The notes below the pieces were generated by a model. It was not told the DNA's origin. It saw only the letters and a program-made list of their open reading frames with translations, and made no database searches. Source: Methyloprofundus sp. (GTDB taxonomy: Bacteria > Pseudomonadota > Gammaproteobacteria > Methylococcales > Methylomonadaceae). Taken from it: a DNA stretch of 8,870 bases. This document shows positions 1-5,587 of the stretch, piece after piece. A program made the position numbers and the translations under genes. The stretch lies in contig JAUXBW010000083.1 of assembly GCA_030619185.1 (NCBI GenBank), positions 1 through 8,870 of the forward strand, in the 5' to 3' direction. Position 1 is the first letter of the stretch. Every line of letters starts with the position of its first letter.

Positions 1-154
1 ACAGACCAGATTACGCGGTTTTTTTTGCTCATCTTCAAGGCGCAACAACAAGCGCACCGCCTCGTTGGACGAAGCCGCTATCGCGGCAGAAAAACCCATT
101 TACGGGTACACTCCAATATGTGCTCACTGTCGAGTACGATAGTTGGAGTTTACC
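1..154. other. Upstream flank of the recombinase; possible end of an upstream gene
   Basis: No gene here can be identified. The plus-strand frame starting at base 3 is open from the window edge to a TGA at 156-158, which overlaps the recombinase ATG (155-157) as ATGA, an arrangement typical of translationally coupled genes. That would make this the last 51 codons of an upstream gene. However, the other two plus frames are also open over most of the stretch. On the minus strand, an ATG at 99 opens a frame of 33 codons to the window edge, with a GGAG 11 bases upstream. The open frame alone is therefore weak evidence, and I recognise none of the translations. The clearest structure is the hairpin at 110-149, listed separately. 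Confidence 0.3.
110..149 (+). promoter_or_regulatory. Hairpin that sequesters the recombinase ribosome binding site
   Basis: The Shine-Dalgarno region TTGGAGT (143-149) lies six bases before the recombinase ATG. It is exactly complementary to ACTCCAA (110-116). The arms continue inward: TAT (117-119) pairs with ATA (139-141), and GTGCTC (120-125) pairs with GAGTAC (132-137) with one G-T pair. Single-base bulges occur at G138 and G142, and the loop is ACTGTC. About 16 pairs form in 40 bases, which would bury the ribosome binding site in the mRNA. If an upstream gene is translated through this stretch (see the ATGA overlap), its ribosomes would open the hairpin and couple the two genes. The structure was paired by eye. 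A role as a folded recombination or protein-binding site is an alternative. Confidence 0.55.
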
Positions 155-697
155 ATGAATATTACAGAACAAGCTCATTTTGATGAACTATACAATCGCC
201 ACCTTCGTACTTTAAAGTTGCGGGGAATGAGTGATACAACCATTGATAGCTATGCACGTGCAGTCCGCAGAGTCGCTGAGCACTTTGACTGTTCACCCGA
301 AAAGCTTAGCACTGAACAGTTAGAAGTTTATTTTGCGGGATTAGTGAATAGCCATTCGTGGAGCACGGTAAAAATTGATCGTAATGGCTTACAGTTTTTC
401 TGGCAATACGTACTTAAAAAGGATTGGCAATGGATTGAAATCATCAAAGCACCTAAAGTGCAAACATTGCCTGATATTTTATCGGTTTCCGAGGTAGAGC
501 ATTTGATTGCTGTGACCTACAGGCTACGCTATAAAGTCTTTATTTTGGCAACCTACTCAATAGAAACCATTCAAAAGGCTACAACACATATGGATAGAGG
601 GGGTGCTCAAGGGCTTGCCAACTTGCAGGTCTTTTGTCCCTCTTCGGCGTTGCAACAACAATTACATAAGTACCCGACCATAATCTTTTTAACATGA
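155..697 (+). pseudogene. Truncated tyrosine recombinase (integrase), N-terminal domain only
   Basis: Remnant of a phage-integrase/XerC-D type site-specific recombinase. The ATG at 155 is chosen over a TTG 12 bases upstream because GGAG (145-148) sits six bases before it. Residues 1-90 look like the SAM-like core-binding domain of these enzymes, with the usual pattern of a helix, then 'LRGMSDTTIDSYARAV', then a helical 'QFFWQYV' segment. Residues 106-135 (LPDILSVSEV...FILATYS) match the linker and first helix of the catalytic domain. In intact relatives the next residues carry the first catalytic arginine; here the similarity stops at about base 560. The remaining 45 residues do not resemble a recombinase. 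All the Arg-Lys-His-Arg-Tyr catalytic residues are missing, so it cannot recombine DNA. The full family length is about 290-400 residues, against 180 here. It is the only plus-strand gene in the window and probably marks a decayed mobile element. Confidence 0.8.
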
Positions 698-862
698 CAA
701 GGATGGGTAGATTGGAGTGCCTGCTGCTAAACCGCTAAAGCCCCCCCTAACTCTCAGCAATACTTCGTCACTCTTGTATGCTTTTAGCTGGAGTCTCGTG
801 GGGTATTTAAGCTAAAAACATCAGTTGAACACGGATGTTGTGAAAAAGCTGGTGATTTATTT
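560..862. other. Non-recombinase sequence after the junction and intergenic stretch
   Basis: From about base 560 the sequence no longer encodes recombinase. The plus frame runs on to a stop at 695-697 with unrecognised residues. On the minus strand an ATG at 695 opens a 38-codon frame ending in TAG at 579-581; the frame stays open upstream as far as 734. Its translation includes 'VIVVATPKRDKRPASWQ', which reads at least as naturally as the plus frame, but it has no Shine-Dalgarno sequence and I do not recognise it. A CACTCCAAT/ATTGGAGTG inverted pair (109-117 and 711-719) brackets the remnant. Bases 740-862 show no gene; the terminator candidate at 814-839 is listed separately. Confidence 0.35.
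814..839 (-). terminator. Possible terminator of the crystallin-like gene
   Basis: Read on the minus strand, 24 bases after the stop codon at 863, AACATC (839-834) and GATGTT (822-817) form a 6-bp stem with an 11-base loop, followed by a short T run (818-814 complement). The stem is AT-rich and the T run is partly inside it, so this is a weak intrinsic terminator at best. Confidence 0.35.
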
Positions 863-1315
863 TCACTTAACACAACTAAGCATCAAAGATCTGATTTTAT
901 GGTAAAAATCAAATTCGCCAAAACCATGTACCTTGGAGTTTGCATGAAAGATCAGCTCGGAATCTTCAAGGATATCTTGTGTTGTAATACCCAATGATTT
1001 CATGAGAACTGGATGATTAGCCATTTCTGACAGGGTCAGCTTATAGTTTTTATTTTCAAACACAGTCAATGTAGCTTTAGGCCCAACCACAATACTTTCA
1101 ACTTTTTTATCCCAGTCTTTCCCCTGAACTTTGTGTAGATTTGCTAATTGAACGGGGCCTTTAAGTCGAATATGATTCCCCTCAAACTGCGTATCATCGT
1201 ATAAATCAACCCAGCAATGGTCATTTTTGGCATAAGCATTTGTACTCTGGCCTAATATAACAAGAATAACAATCAATGCTTTAAAGCCATAATGTGCTAA
1301 TTTATTTTGTTTCAT
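863..1315 (-). CDS. Small exported beta/gamma-crystallin-like protein
   Basis: Predicted 150-residue exported protein. I chose the ATG at 1315 rather than an in-frame ATG 51 bases upstream because AAGGGG lies eight bases before it and because a standard signal peptide then begins at residue 1. This has a Lys-rich start, a hydrophobic stretch around residues 13-22, and a likely cut after 'NAYA' (residue 29). The mature part resembles a beta/gamma-crystallin Greek-key fold. 'YDDTQFEGNHIRLKG' and 'LTVFENKNYKLTLS' are crystallin-type strands, and 'WDKKVES' and 'FYHKIRS' stand where the N/D-N/D-x-x-S/T-S calcium motifs usually are. Both motifs are degenerate, so calcium binding is doubtful. The only two cysteines of the mature protein (C34 and C148) lie at its two ends and probably form one disulfide. 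Its function is unknown; bacterial relatives are mostly uncharacterised stable periplasmic or secreted proteins. It is probably transcribed alone, between the terminators at 1496 and 814. Confidence 0.72.
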   Translation of the reverse strand: MKQNKLAHYGFKALIVILVILGQSTNAYAKNDHCWVDLYDDTQFEGNHIRLKGPVQLANLHKVQGKDWDKKVESIVVGPKATLTVFENKNYKLTLSEMANHPVLMKSLGITTQDILEDSELIFHANSKVHGFGEFDFYHKIRSLMLSCVK

Positions 1316-1495
1316 TTCAATTCCCCTTAAGTCTTGCAACAAAAATAATGGGTTGTAACAGTACACCAGAGTTCCATGAAAAGTACGGTTACATTAATGC
1401 AATAACACAAAACCCAACAACTTCTTTATCTCACTAAAAGCAATTTTTTGCAAAGTTTTTTAATGTATCTGAACTCAAGTCAGGTAACTCGCAAT

Positions 1496-1527
1496 AAAAA
1501 CCTACCCAATATGGGTAGGTTTTTTTT
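1496..1527. terminator. Strong bidirectional intrinsic terminator
   Basis: CCTACCCA (1501-1508) and TGGGTAGG (1512-1519) form a perfect 8-bp stem with a three-base ATA loop. It is flanked by five A on the left (1496-1500) and eight T on the right (1520-1527), so the stem can extend by A-T pairs and has a U tract on either strand. On the minus strand it ends the transcript of the unknown exported-protein gene (stop at 1663) before the crystallin-like gene. No plus-strand gene upstream needs it, so minus-strand use is the likely role. Confidence 0.85.
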
Positions 1528-1542
1528 CGCCTTCAAAGCCTG

Positions 1543-1561
1543 CCCTGTACTTGATACGGGG
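1543..1561. repeat. Short hairpin of dispersed-repeat type
   Basis: CCCTGTA (1543-1549) and TACGGGG (1555-1561) form a 7-bp stem with one G-T pair and the loop CTTGA. It lies within a wider GCCTGC...GCAGGC inverted pair (1539-1544 and about 1580-1585). Hairpins built on a 'GTA CTTGA TAC' core are common as small dispersed intergenic repeats in proteobacterial genomes, but only one copy is in this window. It lies between the stop at 1663 and the terminator at 1496. Confidence 0.4.
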
Positions 1562-1662
1562 GCGTAGAAATAGGTCTATAGCAGGCAACGCAACTTTTTC
1601 TACAACGCAAAAGAAGGACAAAAAGACAAACAAGATAGGCGGGGTGGGTGTGTATTATGCGT

Positions 1663-2709
1663 CTAATCCAAATTTCTACATATCTGAATATTTTTCAAGA
1701 CATGGTCCATCTGAGAACGCATGATTTTGTTAGCTATTTTTCGTTTTACCCGAGCAAATAGCCCTGATATTTCTTCTGTCCAGGTACGATTGACATATAG
1801 CAATAATGTACCTTCCTGTACCGGGATTAGCCCTACAAGAATTTGCACTGAATCCAGGGTATGGCTGATGTAGTAACCCCGTTCAATTAATAAAGTTGCT
1901 GCGCCAATTTTGCTATGTATACGGTGACTCAACCCAACTGCAGGGCGGTCGCCTAGACTTACCATATACCAATAATAATCTTCGTTGACAGAAGCATTTG
2001 TCGTTTGTGGATAGTCCCTTAGTAAATAATACAGTTGTGGGTATATTTCTTTCAATCCAAATGACTCTTCCAGAGATGTGTTCAGTTGATTTCCAGGGTG
2101 AGTTATCTCGCTACTACCTCGCGCATAGGGTGATATGCCTTTTAAACCTTGCTTGCGGTATCTCTGAAAGCGACTCAGTAACATATGATGGATTAGCAGT
2201 TCTGTGCTTTGCACATGTAATTGATTGTTTTGTTCAGCTTTCAACTTCTCGAATGCGCTTATTTCTGACAAAGACAGGTTCAGTTCCTGACCTGCCTTGA
2301 CTTCAAAGAATCGTTCTAACTCATTCTTATTCTGAACATTAAAATGGATACCTTTAAAATCAGCGAGTGAAGCATGTTCAGGTATCAATAAGCTAGACAA
2401 AACATGTTGTTCAGGTGCAAGCCACGTTTCTTTGTGAATAGCATCCAGATTGGTTTTGGCCGTATTTTTAACTAGACAGGCAACACCTTGAGCAAGTTCT
2501 GTTTTTGATACGGGTACAATATCTGTAGTGACGATCTCACCAGCCAACACTTTTTTTACATGTTTAGTATTAAAAGGTGTTTCAAGAAGAAGCCTACTTA
2601 CCGTTGGTAGTTCAGAAGCAAAGCATACATTGATAGAAAACATCAGGAAACTAAATAAATACAAACTTGTTTTCATAGCAGAAGAATTTTGGTACGTTAT
2701 TTGGAACAT
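1663..2709 (-). CDS. Conserved exported protein of unknown function
   Basis: A 348-residue protein with a signal peptide, so probably periplasmic. The ATG at 2709 is preceded by AGGG at eight bases. An in-frame ATG at 2676 gives a more compact signal peptide (MKTSLYLFSF...) but lacks a ribosome binding site, so the start is uncertain by 11 residues. The hydrophobic segment spans about residues 14-30 with likely cleavage after 'CFA' (31). 'INVC' is a poor lipobox because Val precedes Cys. From memory, the layout resembles an unnamed family of exported proteobacterial proteins: an N-terminal 'xxGE-V' strand, a middle Leu/Ser-rich 'LSLSEISAF' segment, then 'YYW' (near 246), 'LSHRI', 'ERGYYISHTLDS' and 'LLLYVNRTW' followed by a basic helix. 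Relatives as I recall them carry a 'CxxGdC' pair before the 'KLS' segment; here the matching 'VKAGQELNLSLS' has no cysteines. No catalytic motif is visible and I assign no function. Confidence 0.7.
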   Translation of the reverse strand: MFQITYQNSSAMKTSLYLFSFLMFSINVCFASELPTVSRLLLETPFNTKHVKKVLAGEIVTTDIVPVSKTELAQGVACLVKNTAKTNLDAIHKETWLAPEQHVLSSLLIPEHASLADFKGIHFNVQNKNELERFFEVKAGQELNLSLSEISAFEKLKAEQNNQLHVQSTELLIHHMLLSRFQRYRKQGLKGISPYARGSSEITHPGNQLNTSLEESFGLKEIYPQLYYLLRDYPQTTNASVNEDYYWYMVSLGDRPAVGLSHRIHSKIGAATLLIERGYYISHTLDSVQILVGLIPVQEGTLLLYVNRTWTEEISGLFARVKRKIANKIMRSQMDHVLKNIQICRNLD

Positions 2710-2757
2710 AATATGAACCCTAAAATGCTTTAAGCAGTTAGTGAGTATCCGTTCAGT

Positions 2758-2815
2758 CCTCCTCCATATTAAGGAGGGGGTAGAGGAGGTTTTATTAGAT
2801 ACCTCCTTTCACAAG
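2758..2815. repeat. Cluster of pyrimidine/purine hairpins (CCTCC/GGAGG)
   Basis: Several CCTCC and GGAGG blocks alternate within 60 bases. CCTCC (2761-2765) pairs with GGAGG (2773-2777), and AGGAGGT (2784-2790) pairs perfectly with ACCTCCT (2801-2807) around a 10-base loop. An imperfect CTCCTTT/AAGGGAG arm pair follows. Alternative pairings between the blocks are possible. On the minus strand AAGGAGGT is an ideal Shine-Dalgarno sequence, but no start codon follows it at a usable distance. The cluster would lie in the 5' leader of the gene starting at 2709 if the promoter at 2839-2867 is used. It looks like a dispersed intergenic repeat. Confidence 0.55.
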
Positions 2816-2838
2816 GGAGAAGTAAACGGTTACGTTAA

Positions 2839-2867
2839 AGTATATTACCTCTCTTTCATCTAGATAA
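2839..2867 (-). promoter_or_regulatory. Candidate promoter for the unknown exported protein
   Basis: On the minus strand, TATACT (2844-2839) matches five of six bases of the -10 consensus. It stands 17 bases after TTATCT (2867-2862), which matches only three of six bases of the -35. It would give a leader of about 120 bases containing the hairpin cluster. The assignment is weak and based on consensus matching by eye. Confidence 0.3.
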
Positions 2868-3041
2868 CACGCCATTTAATTCACGGCATGAAATATGAGT
2901 AATGAACGAGGATTTAATAATACCCGTAAGTATAGCACTGGATTTTGGCTTCACAGTCGTGCAAAGAAAACTGGCAGGTAGCGCAAGTAGCGGGCTACGT
3001 AACTGTTATCCTATGGTGATCTACATTTTATTAGCTACAAT

Positions 3042-3084
3042 AAAAAAAGGCCAGTTTGCTTGATCATATCAGCAAACCAGCCCT
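3042..3084 (-). terminator. Intrinsic terminator after rpiA
   Basis: On the minus strand, 30 bases after the rpiA stop, GTTTGCT (3077-3071 complement) pairs with AGCAAAC (3060-3054 complement). A further GGC/GCC clamp closes the base after a two-base mismatch. Seven T (complement of 3042-3048) follow directly. The internal TGAT/ATCA can form the tip of the hairpin. This is a good rho-independent terminator separating rpiA from the exported-protein gene. Confidence 0.8.
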
Positions 3085-3112
3085 TTCTTAAGGTCAATCA
3101 TTGTAAACAATA

Positions 3113-3772
3113 TTACATTGTTTCTACACCAGACTCTTTAGCAATCAGTACCACATCAGCAGGTCTTACACCAAAAATCCCAACTGTTACAACACCGGCA
3201 ATATTATTAACCAGTCTTTCCAATGCTAGTGGCTCAGCGATTTCCATATTATGCACATCGATAATTTCACAGCCATTATCGGTAAGATAATTTTCCCGCC
3301 AGATAGGCTGACCGCCGAGTTTAACGATTTCACGCGCCACGTAGCTACGTGCCATAGGAATCACTTCAATTGGTAGTGGAAACTCACCTAACACCCTAAC
3401 TGTTTTGCTTTCATCAACGATACAAACAAATTTCTCGCTGGCACCCGCAATTATTTTCTCGCGCGTTAGTGCCCCTCCACCACCTTTAATTAACTCTTTT
3501 AGTGGATTTACTTCATCAGCACCATCAACATAAACATCTAAATTACCTGATTCGCTTAGTTCCATCACCGGAATACCGATTTTTTTCAGTCTTTCGGTGG
3601 TGGCAATTGAGCTGGAAACAGCACCTTTGATATCACTTGTCAGGTTAAAGTCCGCTAAACAATCAATAAAGTGATTAACGGTTGAACCGGTACCTACACC
3701 TAATATTGAAACGCCTTTAATATAAGGTAAAGCGGCTTCTGCAGCTTTACGTTTGCTTTCATCTTGGGTCAT
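3113..3772 (-). CDS. rpiA: Ribose-5-phosphate isomerase A
   Basis: Cytoplasmic enzyme that interconverts ribose 5-phosphate and ribulose 5-phosphate in the non-oxidative pentose phosphate pathway. In organisms with the Calvin or ribulose monophosphate cycle it also helps regenerate the sugar-phosphate acceptor. The protein has 219 residues, the same length as the E. coli enzyme, and aligns along its whole length from MTQDE. The phosphate-binding 'GVGTGST' loop (25-31), 'GAVSSS' (50-55), the 'VDGADEVN' motif with D83 and D86, and '[11 protein letters not shown]' with K96 and catalytic-base E105 are all present. The ATG at 3772 is supported by AGGAAG eight bases upstream. It follows rpe by 143 bases, with a terminator-like repeat element between them. 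A CATAAT (3796-3791) just upstream could be a -10 box, but no good -35 accompanies it. Nothing is missing or odd. Confidence 0.97.
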   Translation of the reverse strand: MTQDESKRKAAEAALPYIKGVSILGVGTGSTVNHFIDCLADFNLTSDIKGAVSSSIATTERLKKIGIPVMELSESGNLDVYVDGADEVNPLKELIKGGGGALTREKIIAGASEKFVCIVDESKTVRVLGEFPLPIEVIPMARSYVAREIVKLGGQPIWRENYLTDNGCEIIDVHNMEIAEPLALERLVNNIAGVVTVGIFGVRPADVVLIAKESGVETM

Positions 3773-3800
3773 GCGTTTTTCTTCCTAAACATTATGTAAG

Positions 3801-3888
3801 AAAAAACTGGAGAGCTGGCTTTAGCCAAGCAGCATAACGGCTTGTGTAGGCTAAAGCCTACTCCCCGCTGTACATTAACCAGTTTTTT
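3801..3888. repeat. Nested inverted-repeat element and likely terminator between rpe and rpiA
   Basis: AAAAAACTGG (3801-3810) and CCAGTTTTTT (3879-3888) are exact inverted repeats of 10 bases at the two ends of an 88-base element. Inside them GGCTTTAGCC (3817-3826) and GGCTAAAGCC (3849-3858) are a second exact 10-base inverted pair. AAGC (3827-3830) and GCTT (3840-3843) continue that stem with a bulge. Each inner arm is also nearly self-complementary; TAGGCTAAAGCCTA (3847-3860) is a perfect small palindrome. The outer A and T runs make the fold resemble an intrinsic terminator on both strands, and for rpe it begins 28 bases after the stop. The GTAG preceding a palindrome (3846-3849) recalls REP sequences moved by RAYT transposases, but that link is inference, with one copy here. 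Confidence 0.6.
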
Positions 3889-3915
3889 ACGGTTATTGAA
3901 AGTTCGCAACTAAGC

Positions 3916-4584
3916 CTAAGCCTTTGCTAACTCAACACGCATTTCATCTATAACGGTTTTATAGTCCGGCTGACTAAAAATTGCCGATCCGGCTACAAAC
4001 ATATCAGCACCTGCTGCTTTAATTTCACGGATATTATCAACTTTTACACCGCCATCGATTTCCAGGCGAATATCATAGCCACTGTCATCAATTCTTTTTC
4101 TTGCTTCACGTAATTTTTCTAACGTAGCAGGAATAAATGATTGACCACCAAAGCCCGGGTTAACTGACATTAATAAGATAATATCAACTTTATCCATCAC
4201 ATAATCAAGGTAAGATAATGAGGTAGCAGGGTTAAATACCAGGCCTGATTTACAGCCAAGATCACGCACCATTTGCAATGTTCTATCTATATGCGTTGAA
4301 GCTTCAGGGTGAAAGGTAATCATGCTCGCACCTGCTTTGGCAAAATCAGGAATAATGCGATCTACAGGCTCGACCATTAAATGCACATCTATCGGTGCTG
4401 TAACACCATGCTTTCTGAGCGCATCACAAACTAAAGGCCCGATAGTTAAATTAGGTACAAAGTGATTGTCCATTACATCAAAATGCACAACGTCTGCGCC
4501 TGAAGCCAAAACGTTATCTACTTCTTCGCCTAGCTTTGCGAAATCCGCAGAAAGAATAGAAGGTGCAATCCAGTTATCAGTCAT
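3916..4584 (-). CDS. rpe: Ribulose-phosphate 3-epimerase
   Basis: Cytoplasmic metalloenzyme that interconverts ribulose 5-phosphate and xylulose 5-phosphate in the pentose phosphate pathway, working next to RpiA, whose gene follows. The protein is 222 residues long, typical for this TIM-barrel family. It shows 'APSILSADF' (7-15), the metal ligands H34 and D36 in 'HFDVMD', H68 in 'DVHLMV', the phosphate-binding 'SVNPGFGGQ' (140-148), D177 in 'EIDGGV', and 'AGSAIF' near the C-terminus. The ATG at 4584 is preceded by GGAG at seven bases. A consensus -10 box lies 33 bases upstream, so transcription probably starts close to the gene rather than in the dsbC operon. rpe is often followed by gph and trpE in other gammaproteobacteria; here it is followed by rpiA, giving a functional pair. 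Confidence 0.97.
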   Translation of the reverse strand: MTDNWIAPSILSADFAKLGEEVDNVLASGADVVHFDVMDNHFVPNLTIGPLVCDALRKHGVTAPIDVHLMVEPVDRIIPDFAKAGASMITFHPEASTHIDRTLQMVRDLGCKSGLVFNPATSLSYLDYVMDKVDIILLMSVNPGFGGQSFIPATLEKLREARKRIDDSGYDIRLEIDGGVKVDNIREIKAAGADMFVAGSAIFSQPDYKTVIDEMRVELAKA

Positions 4585-4616
4585 ATCATTTCTCCAATTT
4601 AATTATTATTTTAAAC

Positions 4617-4644
4617 ATTATACTTTGTGCTGTCGCTCTGTGCA
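4617..4644 (-). promoter_or_regulatory. Probable sigma-70-type promoter of rpe
   Basis: On the minus strand, a perfect TATAAT (4622-4617) is preceded by a 16-base spacer and TGCACA (4644-4639), which matches four of six bases of the -35 consensus. Transcription would start near 4610, giving a leader of about 25 bases that contains the GGAG ribosome binding site. The match was made by eye. Confidence 0.55.
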
Positions 4645-4699
4645 GTGCTTTTTATGTCTTTTAAAAAACACAATACAAGTCGTAACCGCTCACCTCCCA

Positions 4700-4753
4700 T
4701 CCTTGGCTAAGGACGAGAACTGAAGGGTAAACATAAGCCCGTATGTAGCATAC
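4700..4753. other. Small hairpins in the dsbC-rpe intergenic region
   Basis: The 242 bases between dsbC and rpe contain two short perfect hairpins: TCCTT/AAGGA around GGCT (4700-4713) and GTATG/CATAC around TAG (4741-4753). Neither is followed by a T run on the minus strand, so they are not convincing terminators. I see no strong terminator after dsbC; read-through into rpe is possible. Confidence 0.35.
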
Positions 4754-4826
4754 AGAATACGAAAAAACAGCGCACATCTTTGTCTGATTACGTTTTTAAT
4801 GCTACGCAATAAAAAGTTTACCCGAC

Positions 4827-5549
4827 TTACTTGCTTTCCAGGCTAAGTGCTTCTACTAATTTTTTAGCAGGCATATATCCCGGATAAATAGTTCCTTTTG
4901 GGGTAATCATCATCGGTGTGCCACGCACGCCTAATTCATCACCTAAGGCCATATGTGCATCAACCGGATTTTTACAGGTTTTTTCAGGAGGTGGGTTTGA
5001 ATTTGATTTTGCAGCCGTTAAAGCCGCGTTCCTATCATCAGCACACCAGACTGAAACTGCTTTTTTATAAGAGTCTGAATCTTTACCCGCTCTTGGAAAA
5101 AATAAATATTGAACGGTGATACCTGCCGCCATATATTGATCGATTTCCGAGTGTAGTTTACGGCAATAGCCGCAATCAATATCAGTAAAGATATTGATCA
5201 CATATTTTTCCTTGGGTGCTTTAAAAATGATCATCTCATCTTTAGCAACCGAATTAATCAATGCCGCTTTGGCAATGGCTAATTTTTCTTCCGTTAAATC
5301 TTTTTTATTCATCAGGTCAAACATGCTTCCCTGGATTAGATATCGTCCATCGGCTGATACATAGAAAATATTTGCACCCGCCATAACTTCATACAAACCA
5401 TTTATAGCAGAAGGACTAATCTCATCTATAGTCAGAGCAGGCATGTTTTTCTGCAGCTGTTTTTTTAGTGCACTCTTATCTACTTCCGCATTAACAATAG
5501 TTGCTATAAACAAGCTGGCAACTAATAAAGTTTGTATAAATTTTTTCAT
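4827..5549 (-). CDS. dsbC: Thiol:disulfide interchange protein DsbC
   Basis: Periplasmic disulfide isomerase that corrects wrongly formed disulfides; in known systems it is kept reduced by DsbD. From the ATG at 5549 the protein is 240 residues: a signal peptide with likely cleavage after 'VNA' (21), an N-terminal dimerisation domain to about residue 80, a linker helix, and a thioredoxin-fold domain. The active site CGYC is at 126-129, identical to E. coli DsbC. The second cysteine pair C169 and C192 and the cis-proline loop 'GVRGTP' (207-212) are also present. GGA lies six bases before this start. An in-frame ATG at 5588 overlaps the rseP stop as TAATG but has no ribosome binding site and would put 13 extra residues ahead of a perfect signal peptide, so I prefer 5549. 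The gene sits where bamA usually follows rseP. DsbG is the alternative family member, but the CGYC motif and length favour DsbC. Confidence 0.92.
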   Translation of the reverse strand: MKKFIQTLLVASLFIATIVNAEVDKSALKKQLQKNMPALTIDEISPSAINGLYEVMAGANIFYVSADGRYLIQGSMFDLMNKKDLTEEKLAIAKAALINSVAKDEMIIFKAPKEKYVINIFTDIDCGYCRKLHSEIDQYMAAGITVQYLFFPRAGKDSDSYKKAVSVWCADDRNAALTAAKSNSNPPPEKTCKNPVDAHMALGDELGVRGTPMMITPKGTIYPGYMPAKKLVEALSLESK

Positions 5550-5587
5550 AACTAATCCATAGAATTGAACAGTACCAGGCCTGCTCA

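Larger units (their letters stand above)
2710..3041. other. Intergenic region between rpiA and the exported-protein gene
   Basis: About 330 bases with no supported gene on either strand. It holds the hairpin cluster at 2758-2815, a candidate minus-strand promoter at 2839-2867 and a small GTAGC...GCTAC inverted pair (2978-2982 and 2994-2998) with a second GTAGC at 2987-2991. The rest is AT-rich and unremarkable. Confidence 0.6.

Noticed and set aside
1..99. Minus-strand frame of 33 codons running off the window edge
   Set aside because: An in-frame stop lies directly before the ATG, the GGAG is 11 bases away, and all plus frames are also open here, so the frame is not distinctive enough to call a gene.
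1998..2300. Plus-strand open frame of 100 codons inside the unknown exported-protein gene
   Set aside because: It lies fully antisense to a gene with a signal peptide and family-like motifs, has no ribosome binding site or recognisable features, and reads as a shadow frame.
2784..2807. Ideal Shine-Dalgarno AAGGAGGT on the minus strand
   Set aside because: No start codon follows within usable distance, and the sequence is part of a perfect hairpin arm, so it is better explained as repeat structure.
1496..3100. Several intergenic hairpins considered as a CRISPR-like array
   Set aside because: The hairpins differ in sequence and spacing; no regularly spaced direct repeats are present.
4466..4723. 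Plus-strand open frame over the rpe start and its upstream region
   Set aside because: Half of it is antisense to rpe and the rest covers the rpe promoter; no ribosome binding site.
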